NCBI GenBank assembly: GCA_017643305.1
Contig: JAEPNQ010000045.1
Span: forward strand, 1-32,648
Origin: Marinibacterium sp.
GTDB lineage: Bacteria > Pseudomonadota > Alphaproteobacteria > Rhodobacterales > Rhodobacteraceae
Length of the DNA stretch: 32,648 bases
Reading direction: 5' to 3'
Shown: in pieces, positions 9,161 to 17,022 of the stretch
Layout of the letters: each line of letters begins with the position of its first letter
Numbering within the stretch: the stretch's first letter is position 1
Position numbers and translations under genes: made by a program
Notes under the pieces: model-generated
Databases searched by the model: none
What the model saw: only the letters and a program-made list of their open reading frames with translations
What the model was told of the DNA's origin: nothing

Positions 9161-9835
9161 TCAGGCATCTTTGGCCAAGGCGCGCGCGATGTCTTTGTGG
9201 GGAGCGGTTCCCTTGTCGGTTAGGAGCAGACAGCCCGGTACGAGAGGGGCGTCGCGGTCGACGATCTGGTTGCCCCAGCAAACATCAGCGGTTTCTGCCA
9301 CGAAACCTGCCTGCGTCGGAAGGGTCCAGGCCCGGCAGTCTGACCAGCCGGTCTGTTCGCGGATCAAATCTGCGACCACGCTTGGCGAGGTGTGCTGAGC
9401 AAGGCGTGTCAGGACGATCCGGCTTGCTTCTGCGCCACAGACAGAAACAGATGTGTCATCAATCGCGGACTTGAAGCCTATACCGCGCAAGAATGCAGGC
9501 TCTGCCAACCGTGTGCTTGGTCCTAAAGGAGCCTCTGTCGTGAGCCAGCGCCAACGGCCTACACTTTGGAGCGACGCGCCCTTTTCATCGCGTGTTGCCA
9601 ACACCATCAGTCGGTGGATCAAACCGGCCTTACCGTCTGGTAAGCGCAGGGGCACCGGCGCGTCTTCGGGCAGCCCCGGCAGATGCATGATCGGTGCATG
9701 GCGCAGGATCACTAGCGCCGCGGCAAAGTCTTGGCGATTTAGCATCTGGCGCAGTGACAGATGCAGAGGAAAATAGCCATCGATCGTGTCTTCGAAGACG
9801 GTGCCGGCAACAGGGGTCAGGATTGGCCCGGTCAT
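9161..9835 (-). CDS. Uncharacterised 224-residue protein of the Rieske/GS-like cluster
   Basis: 224 residues from the ATG at 9835, one base after the stop of the glutamine-synthetase-like gene, so it is almost surely co-translated with it. I do not recognise the family. There is no signal peptide or membrane segment. Five cysteines lie in the C-terminal half (in SVCGAE, SDCRAW, DVCWGN and PGCLLL among others), with several tryptophans. A central stretch of charged and small residues precedes them. The clustered Cys/Trp region could bind a metal or form a catalytic site, but this is a guess. Its place at the end of the operon suggests a part in processing the ligase or oxygenase product. Confidence 0.8.
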   Translation of the reverse strand: MTGPILTPVAGTVFEDTIDGYFPLHLSLRQMLNRQDFAAALVILRHAPIMHLPGLPEDAPVPLRLPDGKAGLIHRLMVLATRDEKGASLQSVGRWRWLTTEAPLGPSTRLAEPAFLRGIGFKSAIDDTSVSVCGAEASRIVLTRLAQHTSPSVVADLIREQTGWSDCRAWTLPTQAGFVAETADVCWGNQIVDRDAPLVPGCLLLTDKGTAPHKDIARALAKDA

Positions 9836-9836
9836 T

Positions 9837-11312
9837 TCAATACAGGTTGAAATATTCGGCCTGTTCCCATTCCGAGATTTCGGCCAGGTACCTGTTCCAT
9901 TCGAAACGCTTAAGGTGGGCGAGGTAGTCCACAAACCCATCACCCAACTTTTGTCGATAGAACGCGCTGGTCTCGAACGCAGCAATCGCCTCTCCGAGGG
10001 TCACGGGCAATTTGCGGGCACCATCATCATAGGGCCGGGTCGTTTCCGGTGGCGGTGTGACCGCGCGCTGTACCCCGTCGAGACCGCAGAGCAATTGCGC
10101 GGCAAAGGCGAAATAGGGGTTGGCGGTGCTGTCAGCGACCCGGTTTTCCAGGCGGCTGGCCGGATCGCCCGGCTCAAATAGCGCCCGGATCATCGCACCG
10201 CGATTGTCCCGACCCCATTGGATCTTGTTCGGGGCCAGCTGATAGGGGCCATGGCGTTTATAACCGTTCACTGTGGGGGTGGTCAGCAGGCAGGACGCCT
10301 CGGCGTGTTCCAGCAAACCCGCGATCCAGCCATTGGCGGTGTCGGTCAGCGTGTTGGCTTGCGACGTGAACAGATTTTTGCCGGTGTCCCGGTCCTGCAC
10401 CGACTGGTGGATATGCCAGCCATTGGCCGCCTCATTGGGCAGGCGGGGCCGCGCCATGAAGCTCGCATGCAGGCCGTTGCGATGACAGACTTCCCTGACC
10501 ATCGTGCGGAACAGAACTGCGCGGTCGGCCTGGGTCTGTGGGTCAGCCGGGTCGAAGGTAAACTCGAACTGGCTGGGCCCCATTTCGATCTCCATCGACC
10601 GGGGTAGGAGTCCCATTGCGTCGCAGGTGCGGCGCAGATCATCGAGCAGCGCCTCGGCCTCACCATAGCGGGTTTCAGTCAGATATTGCCAGCCCGCGTT
10701 GGTGTTTCGCGTGGTGACCGGGGCAGGGGGCATGGTGGCCTGGGCATGGTCCAGGCCGTCCTGACTGACCTCGAATACCTGGAACTCCGTCTCCAACCCC
10801 ATCAGCGCGTCGTAGCCCGCGTTTTGCAGGGCGGCCACGGCTTTGGACAGGACCGCTCGGGAACTGACACCAACCGGGTCCCCCCCGCGATGCAACACGT
10901 TGCACAGGATCAACGCGGAATGGGGCGACCATGGCACGGTGTAGAATGCTGCCGGGTCGGGGGCCATCAGCACATCATTTGCGCCACGCAGGGGCAGGGC
11001 GTCCAGCGCGACATCTTCGGTCCAGACCGGAAAAGCGGTGCGATGGGATGTGTCCTTGAGCAACAAGGTCGAAGGCACACCAAGACCGGAGACAAAGGCG
11101 GAGGTTAGCCCGCGCGCCACGATGGTCTTGCCGCGCAGAATGCCGTGCTGATCGGGAAACATCAGGCGGATGGTTTCGTATCCGTCCGAGCCTACACGCT
11201 CCACAATCTCCGCCGCGCGGGCCACCGCGTCAGCGTCATAGACCCCCGCGCTGGCCAGTTTGCCGGCGCTGATCCGGTCGACCAGGGTCAAACCGAAGCG
11301 TCCCAAGGACAT
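9837..11312 (-). CDS. Glutamine-synthetase-like gamma-glutamyl ligase
   Basis: 491 residues from the ATG at 11312; the open frame runs further upstream, but that part is the out-of-frame shadow of the oxygenase gene. The GS catalytic fold is clear: GLETEF (E174, E176), EIEMGPSQFEF (E243, E250), the GWHIHQS motif (H300, H302) and RLENRVADSTANPY near the C-terminus, covering metal, glutamate and ATP sites. GS-like ligases of this kind (PuuA, GmaS, the aniline enzymes TdnQ/AtdA1) use ATP to join glutamate to an amine. It overlaps the upstream oxygenase gene by 25 bp. I infer that it activates or detoxifies an amine substrate of the oxygenase system; true glutamine synthesis is unlikely. Confidence 0.88.
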   Translation of the reverse strand: MSLGRFGLTLVDRISAGKLASAGVYDADAVARAAEIVERVGSDGYETIRLMFPDQHGILRGKTIVARGLTSAFVSGLGVPSTLLLKDTSHRTAFPVWTEDVALDALPLRGANDVLMAPDPAAFYTVPWSPHSALILCNVLHRGGDPVGVSSRAVLSKAVAALQNAGYDALMGLETEFQVFEVSQDGLDHAQATMPPAPVTTRNTNAGWQYLTETRYGEAEALLDDLRRTCDAMGLLPRSMEIEMGPSQFEFTFDPADPQTQADRAVLFRTMVREVCHRNGLHASFMARPRLPNEAANGWHIHQSVQDRDTGKNLFTSQANTLTDTANGWIAGLLEHAEASCLLTTPTVNGYKRHGPYQLAPNKIQWGRDNRGAMIRALFEPGDPASRLENRVADSTANPYFAFAAQLLCGLDGVQRAVTPPPETTRPYDDGARKLPVTLGEAIAAFETSAFYRQKLGDGFVDYLAHLKRFEWNRYLAEISEWEQAEYFNLY

Positions 11313-12514
11313 TCCGCCCGGCGTTGCATGTCGGCACGGTGGCTGGCCGCGTCCCAGTCCGCGCTGTCGGCAATGGCGTCGTTGGACAGCGGGCCCACGA
11401 TGGACGACGGCTTCACACCGTTGCACATGGGCAGGTCTTGCACGCGGCCCTCGTCCAGCGCGGCAATCGCACGGCGTAGCATGCGGCGATAGCGGATGAT
11501 CGCAACGTCGCTGCGGCCCAGATGTTCTTGCGTGCGGTCTTGGATCGCGCCCATGCCTTCGACGGCCCATTGGTCATGTACGTTGATGTCCATTCCCATG
11601 CCCGTATATGTCAGCGTATCCTGCTCTGCGGGGTCATAGCAATAATCATTATCGCGGTTCTTGAGCGGTGCGTAATCCGGCAGACGGTGCTCGCGCAGCC
11701 GCTGTTCGCGCATCAACTGCTTGTCCACAGGGGCCTGATAGCTGGTGAACAAGCTGTACCAGTAGCAGGTTTCGTCATCGACCGGTACATGCCACTGGGT
11801 GATTGTCATTTCCCGCGACATCGGAATGCAGATGGCTTCGGGGAAGATCTGGTTGGTGACTCGGACGTGGGTCAGACCGCCCTCCATATGCCTCAAGGCA
11901 GTGATCTTCAGGCCAAAATCCGTTTCCTTAACGTCAATGTCGGGGCGCGGGTATTCGCGAAGCACCTGGGTCATAGGCATATTGGTATGCGCGGCCTTGT
12001 CCCGGAATTGCTTGCCATAGCTGTCCTGAGTGTCTTCGTCCTCCAGAAACCGGTGCAGAAAGCTAGCATGTGCGGGGTCGATGCCGATTTCCAGCGCTTG
12101 AAGCCAGTTGCATTCCCACAACCCCTTGAAGGCAAAAACGTGGGTGTCGGGCGCGCGGAAACAGTCAAAGTTGGGAAATTCGGGCGGTGCGTCGGGTCCG
12201 AGATAGGCAAACACCACACCCTTGCGCAGATCGACAGGATAGACTGGGCCGTCGGGGTCGACGGTGATAGCGTCGGGGTCGGGGTAATGCGTTGGCAGTT
12301 CATCCGGGCTGGAATGGCGTGTGGCCAGCCGCAGGGTGCCTGCATCGTCGCGCAGCAGAACCAGACGTTCGCCCAGCAGGTTCACGGGTACCCTTGCGCG
12401 TCCCTCCAATTCATCAGCCAGAGCGGCGGGTTGCCAATAACGGCGCAATACCCCGCCTGCTTGTGTGTCTGGGCCGATGCGGGTGATCTGGTCGTTCAGT
12501 TTCTGGCTGATCAT
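11288..12514 (-). CDS. Rieske-type oxygenase alpha subunit lacking its Rieske cluster ligands
   Basis: 408 residues; AAAGGA precedes the ATG at 12514. The catalytic domain is intact: N136, D146, H149 and H154 in NWLQALEIGIDPAHASFLH match the D-x2-H-x4-H iron site, and D326 in GAIQDRTQEHLG is the likely third ligand. It resembles the phthalate-dioxygenase group. The N-terminal domain begins and ends like a Rieske domain (LRRYWQPA; GVVFAYLGP), but where CPHRG and CxxH should stand it reads RHSSPDELPTHYPDP, and about 40 residues are missing. No other frame hides the motif. A Rieske protein encoded just upstream probably supplies the electrons. Substrate unknown. Confidence 0.93.
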   Translation of the reverse strand: MISQKLNDQITRIGPDTQAGGVLRRYWQPAALADELEGRARVPVNLLGERLVLLRDDAGTLRLATRHSSPDELPTHYPDPDAITVDPDGPVYPVDLRKGVVFAYLGPDAPPEFPNFDCFRAPDTHVFAFKGLWECNWLQALEIGIDPAHASFLHRFLEDEDTQDSYGKQFRDKAAHTNMPMTQVLREYPRPDIDVKETDFGLKITALRHMEGGLTHVRVTNQIFPEAICIPMSREMTITQWHVPVDDETCYWYSLFTSYQAPVDKQLMREQRLREHRLPDYAPLKNRDNDYCYDPAEQDTLTYTGMGMDINVHDQWAVEGMGAIQDRTQEHLGRSDVAIIRYRRMLRRAIAALDEGRVQDLPMCNGVKPSSIVGPLSNDAIADSADWDAASHRADMQRRAECPWDASV

Positions 12515-12526
12515 GGCGGTCCTTTC

Positions 12527-12919
12527 TCAGCTTGTCGGCAGGTCGGCCGGCCCGATCCATGCAAATATTCGGCCATCCCGTTCCGAGACAGGGATCATCG
12601 GAACCTTGATGGCTTTGTACATTTGAGATCCTTCAGGTTCGGCGGGTTGTTCCATACATTGCCCTGTCCGGTCAAAATGCCAGCCGTGGAACGGGCAGCG
12701 TAGCCCATTGTCTTCCAACCGTCCAAAACACAAATCCGCGCCGCGATGCGGGCAATGTCGACCGATCAGGCCCAGTTCGCCGGATTCATCGCGAAACAAA
12801 ACCAATCTGCGGTCCTGCAACGTGACCGGCATCAACGGCCGGGGTGCAGACAATTGATCGGCAGTTGCGATCTGCACCCATCCTTCGGTGTCTTTGTCGG
12901 CAATCGGGGCGGCTGACAT
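12527..12919 (-). CDS. Stand-alone Rieske [2Fe-2S] domain protein
   Basis: 130 residues from the ATG at 12919; the frame continues upstream but is not protein-like. It carries a complete cluster motif: C56-P-H58 and C75-P-F-H78 (RHCPHRGADLCFGRL and GLRCPFHGWHF). The sequence after it, GQCMEQPAEPEGS and RIFAWIGPADLP, is that of the N-terminal domain of phthalate/vanillate-type oxygenase alpha subunits, not of a classic small ferredoxin. The protein stops where the catalytic domain would begin. The next gene, 12 bp downstream, encodes an oxygenase with a ruined Rieske domain. I infer that this is the electron-transfer half of that enzyme. An external reductase is still needed and is not in the window. 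Confidence 0.93.
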   Translation of the reverse strand: MSAAPIADKDTEGWVQIATADQLSAPRPLMPVTLQDRRLVLFRDESGELGLIGRHCPHRGADLCFGRLEDNGLRCPFHGWHFDRTGQCMEQPAEPEGSQMYKAIKVPMIPVSERDGRIFAWIGPADLPTS

Positions 12920-13291
12920 GTAATCTTCGTCACAAATTTTGTTTACGTGCACGACTTTAGCGAAACCGTGCAGTGTGTGAAGCCCCGAAGCTTTGCCTGT
13001 GGCACGGAACTGTGGCTGTCGGAACGAGATGCCGGGGAGTTTGACGAGGGCGGATTTTTCTCCCCGCGACCAGAAACAGAATAGCAAGCTCCGACCATGG
13101 AAAGTTTTGGACAAAATTTGAAGGAGAAAACCGGCCGCAACTCAAGACCTAGCCTGAGACCCGCAATTGTCCGATTCCGTCATTTTAACTCCGCTTGGAT
13201 CACGCGGGCAATCCCGCCGGTTTAGGGGATTCGTGCTGGCCAAACAGGCGGCGGCGCTGGATTTAAGCATCTGAATTCATGGGTAACGATG
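12920..13291. other. Intergenic, likely promoter region of the Rieske-GS operon
   Basis: 370 bp separating the ADH/thioesterase pair from the Rieske-oxygenase-ligase genes. No gene is supported. A short GC hairpin, GCGGG-CAAT-CCCGC (13204-13217), lies 75 bp past the thioesterase stop without a T-run. The 3' genes probably have their own promoter here, but I cannot point to one with confidence. Confidence 0.4.
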
Positions 13292-13738
13292 CTATTTCCC
13301 ACCCATCAGCAAGCCTTCAAAGGCTGCACGACGCGCATCCGCTATTGTCACTGGGCGGTGCGAGGCGCGATCCACATAGACGTGGATGAAAAACCCGTTG
13401 GCCGAAGCGATGTCTTCATCGTTGCGAAACAGCCCAACCTCAAACCGGACGGAGCTTTTGCCCAAATGCGCCACCCGCAGGCCTGCGGTTATCACGTCCG
13501 GGAATCCCATTTCTCCATGGTATTTGCAGCCGGTTTCCACCACCAGTCCGAACGTGTCGCTGGTTGTGGGATGCAGCAGGCCCTCATCGATCAGCCACCC
13601 ATTCACTGCTGTGTCGAACAGGGAATAATGCACGACATTGTTCATGTGACCGTACATGTCATTATCCATCCACCGCGTTTGGATGGCGCGGAACGTGACA
13701 TAATCCGCGCGGGTCGGGACAGGGGCGTGGTCGGCCAT
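13292..13738 (-). CDS. YbgC/FadM-type acyl-CoA thioesterase (hotdog)
   Basis: 148 residues. The motif TRWMDNDMYGHMNNVVHYSL is the 4HBT-family active-site helix, with the catalytic aspartate in WMDNDMYGH. Relatives hydrolyse acyl-CoA thioesters in the cytosol. The ATG (13736-13738) overlaps the stop of the upstream alcohol dehydrogenase gene (TAATG), so the two are translationally coupled and should act in one pathway, for example alcohol oxidation followed by release of an acid from its CoA ester. It is the second 4HBT-like enzyme in the window and is clearly different in sequence from the one at 8174. Confidence 0.92.
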   Translation of the reverse strand: MADHAPVPTRADYVTFRAIQTRWMDNDMYGHMNNVVHYSLFDTAVNGWLIDEGLLHPTTSDTFGLVVETGCKYHGEMGFPDVITAGLRVAHLGKSSVRFEVGLFRNDEDIASANGFFIHVYVDRASHRPVTIADARRAAFEGLLMGGK

Positions 13739-14898
13739 TACCAGGCAGCCGTATAAATGTTGAACGCGTCGCTTTCGCTGACATCGCGCGGGTTGTTTAC
13801 CAGCAGTCGGGTTTGCAGCATCGCGTCGCTTGCCATTTTGGCGATTGCGTCCTTGGGAATATCCACATCGCGCAGACGTGTCTGCATACCCAGCTTGGTC
13901 GACAGATCGGCCAGCGCGTCGATGAATGCTGCACAGCGCGCCTGGCTGCCATCTACCTCGGACAGGTGAGGGAACGCATCTGCCGCGATCTCGGCATAAA
14001 GCGCGCTGGCCTCCGGCGCGTTGAATCTCAGCACATGGGGCAGGATCAGCGCGTTGGATAGCCCATGGGGAATGTGGAACGTGCCGCCAATCGGGTAGGC
14101 GAGCGCATGTACGGCGGCCACGGGCGAATTGGCAAAGGCCTGCCCGGCCAGCATGGAGCCCAGCAGCATCGCACCGCGTGCGTCCTTGTTCTGACCATTA
14201 AACACAGCGGTTTCGATGTTGGCTCCCAAGAGCCGCAGGGCTTCACGCGCCAGCATTTTGGACAGGGGGTTGTTGTTGGCGCTCTTCGACGCATACGCCT
14301 CAATTGCGTGCACCATCGCATCCACACCCGTTGCAGCAGTGATATGGGCAGGCAGGCCCACAGTCAGATCCGCATCCAGAATGGCGATGTCAGGCAGGAT
14401 TACGGGCGAGGATACGCCACGCTTTTCTTCCGCCCCCACAGTGATGATTGAAACGGGCGTCACTTCGGATCCGGTCCCGGCGGTGGTAGGTACCAGAACC
14501 AGCGGCAATCTGGGGCCCTTGGCCTGTGCCACCCCCCAGGCTTCGTCCAGATCCTCGCCAGAGCCCAGCAGCAAGGCTACCAGCTTGGCCACATCCAGAG
14601 AAGACCCGCCGCCAAAGCCCACAACGCCGGTGACCCCGGCTTGTCGCCCGGCCTCCACCGCTGCCATCAGGGTTTCACGGGAAGGGTCGGCTTCCACCTG
14701 ATCGAAAATCTCCACCACATGCCCGGCCTCGGTGAGCGAGGCAATCGCCGCATCCGCCAACCCCAGCGCGCGCAGGCCGGGATCGGTGACCAGCAGACAG
14801 GTCTGCCCCACCGCCGCTCCGGCAACCTCGGCCAACCGCGCGGCGGCTCCGGTTTCGATCACAAGCGATTTGGTCGTGTTAAAGGCAAACGGCGTCAT
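13738..14898 (-). CDS. Iron-containing alcohol dehydrogenase (group III)
   Basis: 386 residues from the ATG at 14898, chosen because a strong GGAGGAGG precedes it and the sequence from there is family-like (FAFNTTKSLVIETGAA). NAD-binding motif GFGGGSSLDVAK (residues 95-105) and PTTAGTGSE (138-145) are visible. Metal ligands are D193 and H197 (GVDAMVHAIE), H264 (AAVHALAYP) and H278 (HIPHGLSNA), as in Fe-ADHs such as 1,3-propanediol and lactaldehyde reductases. It oxidises an alcohol or reduces an aldehyde in the cytosol. It is coupled to the hotdog thioesterase downstream and is probably the first gene of the catabolic cluster. Confidence 0.95.
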   Translation of the reverse strand: MTPFAFNTTKSLVIETGAAARLAEVAGAAVGQTCLLVTDPGLRALGLADAAIASLTEAGHVVEIFDQVEADPSRETLMAAVEAGRQAGVTGVVGFGGGSSLDVAKLVALLLGSGEDLDEAWGVAQAKGPRLPLVLVPTTAGTGSEVTPVSIITVGAEEKRGVSSPVILPDIAILDADLTVGLPAHITAATGVDAMVHAIEAYASKSANNNPLSKMLAREALRLLGANIETAVFNGQNKDARGAMLLGSMLAGQAFANSPVAAVHALAYPIGGTFHIPHGLSNALILPHVLRFNAPEASALYAEIAADAFPHLSEVDGSQARCAAFIDALADLSTKLGMQTRLRDVDIPKDAIAKMASDAMLQTRLLVNNPRDVSESDAFNIYTAAW

Positions 14899-16261
14899 GT
14901 GGATCCTCCTCCGGAACAGTCGTGCCGCATCGATAACAAGCCGGAGGGCAGGTTTGAACCGGGAGTTTGGGGTTTCGACGGTTCGGAGGGGAATATCCGC
15001 ATCAGATCTGATATCACCGGTCTTATCCTGTCGATCGGCGAACCGGGAAAATTCAAACCTTCCGTCGCGCGTAACTTTCCCGACTTTCTCAAAAAACTGC
15101 TGCGTCAGGTGCGCAACGCGGTGGTCCTGATTGGCCACAGTGAGAAGGACGGTTGGTGGGATGGCGTTGCGCGGCGTTACCCCGGTGGCATCCATCTCAT
15201 GGGTGTGCAGACCCAGAAAACCGTCCAGTCTGAGTTCCGGTGCGCACCCTGCTATGTCGATAGGTTTCCAATGGATGGGGGTACGGTATTTTCGGAAGCG
15301 ATCATGAACAGACTTCGGGCATTCGGCCTCAACCGGAAGTCCGCGCTGGGGATCAGCCCTGCAGACCGGCTCCGGTATGATGGCTTGGATCCAAGTGTTG
15401 GGAATATCAGCACGTATTTGCAGATTGGTGATTATCCGACAGATCATGCGGCTGTCCAAAATCAGATTTGCAGTGAATTTTCGAACACAGCAGTTGCGGC
15501 AAGAGTGCTTGATGCAGCCGCGGGCAACCGCCTCAAGGGTTGTCTTCGTCAGCTCGGTAGGCGTCATATCGAAATAGCACAACGCAACGGAGGCATCCCC
15601 TTCGACGCGGTTGTGTTTCGCGGCAAGCTGGTCGCATTTTCGCTATGATGATGGGCCATCCGCCGTGCGAGGTACTCCTTATAGCTCTGGGGGCAGTGTC
15701 GCCATCATACTTCGCTGTTTCAGAGCGCTGGTCTGTATCGTTTGTGCTTTCGTCGCCTTCAAACGTATCGAAACTGACCAGTGCCCGCGACGAGTTCTAG
15801 GGTTCCAGCAAGGCGCGCGGGGATTCGAATACGATCATGTCCTGGCCCAGCCAAGTTCCAAAGACAAAAACATCCCTCGAAACATGCAGGACGGCTTCGT
15901 ATTATTCACAGAGGAAGAAGAGTTTTGCCCGCGCTTGCGAACGGGCGAGTAACCCAAAATTTTTCAGCAATGTTGCGTCATCGAAGGGCCGCGTTTCAAA
16001 CAGGCGAAGCAAGTGTTAGCGCGTCTCCATCTGCGACTGCGATTTTTTATTGTGTGGAAGTTGTTTCTGGTTCGTCATGGCGCGCTCTTGCTTATGATCA
16101 CATCTATTGAAATCGCTCCAAGAAAGCATTTTTGCTGTCTGCAAATATTCAGCCGAGCCATCAAAACACGACGTAATCGGCCCTCCGGCAACTTGTTTTG
16201 TTTGCGCGGATCCACTAAATTTGTCCGGTTTAAGAACAGAAATTGCAGTTCAGAAAACGTT
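14899..16261. other. Long gap with overlapping open frames on both strands
   Basis: The minus frame of the alcohol dehydrogenase stays open for 228 codons upstream of its start (to 15582). The plus strand has an open frame at 14641-15648 (335 codons) over the same stretch. Neither shows a domain that I recognise, and the strong ribosome site at 14898 argues against an N-terminal extension of the dehydrogenase. From 15650 to 16261 there are only short frames. The region may hold a decayed gene or an unknown one. Confidence 0.3.
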
Positions 16262-16366
16262 CAGGTGGACGACATTAGACTAGTGAAGCCAGTTTCCCGT
16301 ATCGAGCTGCTTCAAGCCGTCGAAAAGGCGTTGCGGGATCGTCGGCGGAACGATCTGGAACAATGA
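16262..16366 (+). pseudogene. Response-regulator receiver domain, C-terminal remnant
   Basis: The last 35 codons of this frame read VDDIRLVKPVSRIELLQAVEKAL, ending RDRRRND. This matches the end of a CheY-like receiver domain, where a conserved Lys-Pro follows strand 5 and helix 5 comes after. The upstream part of the frame shows no phospho-acceptor aspartate or other receiver motifs in any frame. It is a fragment, and no histidine kinase is nearby. Confidence 0.45.
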
Positions 16367-16383
16367 CTTGACCGTCCTCTCCA

Positions 16384-16698
16384 TCAAACATTGTGCATTT
16401 GGAATCGGTCGCCAACACACCACCTAAAGATTTCCGCTAAGCACATCATATTTGGTGGGCGTGAACAAAGTTGACGGTAGATACGTTGGTGTTGGACGAA
16501 AGCTCGACGCTTTGGCACTGAGGTCCACCAGTCATCACCAACCATCCAGCGCTTCGCATCTTGACCCGCGCAGGTTTCCAGCCCGGGGGCATCTGCCCCA
16601 TTGAACCGCATGAGCAGACCGAAGACGGCGATCATATCCGCGTCACGCACTACCGCGCATCCTTTTGTCCGCTGACCAACAGAGGCAGAAGCCAGCAC
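16384..16698 (-). pseudogene. Secreted thermonuclease (SNase-like) protein, broken
   Basis: The frame contains AVVRDADMIAVFG, MRFNGADAPGLETCAGQDAK and RWMVG, matching the start of staphylococcal-nuclease-like domains (V-x-DGDT, R-x-x-G-x-DAPE, GQ-x-A). A hydrophobic signal-like stretch, VLFFFVTAVLASASVGQ, lies in frame just upstream of 16698. After RWMVG the homology stops, and the rest (residues about 56-104) reads as unrelated sequence. The glutamate of DAPE is lost (DAPG), as is the DGDT glycine. The protein is therefore unlikely to be active. Confidence 0.55.
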
Positions 16699-17022
16699 AG
16701 CGGTGACAAAGAAGAAAAGTACATGAAAGCAGAAAATGGCGTTAAGTTTGGCGGTATCTTCATCTTCAGCGCATCTGATGGATCAGTTCTGCACTGCCTT
16801 CGAGTGTTAACTGGCGAAATCACCTGCAAGGATGGTGTCCGGTTACCTAACTGACTGGGAACCTAAAAATCGTTGGTTCGCCAGTTTTGAAACGGCTGAA
16901 GGGCGGTTAAAAACCATAGACTTATGGATCAGAGGCCGATGATGCACTAACCGTCACGATGGACCAGTACGATTAGGCTGCTCAGTCGGCGGGCAGAAAT
17001 TCTTCAAACTCCTGAAAGAGGT
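16699..17022. other. Intergenic before the nitroreductase
   Basis: About 320 bp. Part of it encodes the signal-like stretch upstream of the broken nuclease on the minus strand. The rest shows no gene; the nitroreductase promoter should lie in the right half. Confidence 0.4.

Noticed and set aside
12200-12345. Possibility that the missing Rieske motif of the oxygenase is hidden by a frameshift
   Set aside because: The other frames over this stretch contain no CPHRG or CxxH-type sequence, and the frame is uninterrupted, so the loss looks genuine.
11522-12703. 393-codon plus-strand open frame over the Rieske oxygenase genes
   Set aside because: It runs antisense through two clear genes and shows no recognisable motif or ribosome-binding site.
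13204-13217. Short GC hairpin after the YbgC-type thioesterase gene
   Set aside because: A 5-bp stem without a T-run in either direction is expected by chance in GC-rich DNA.
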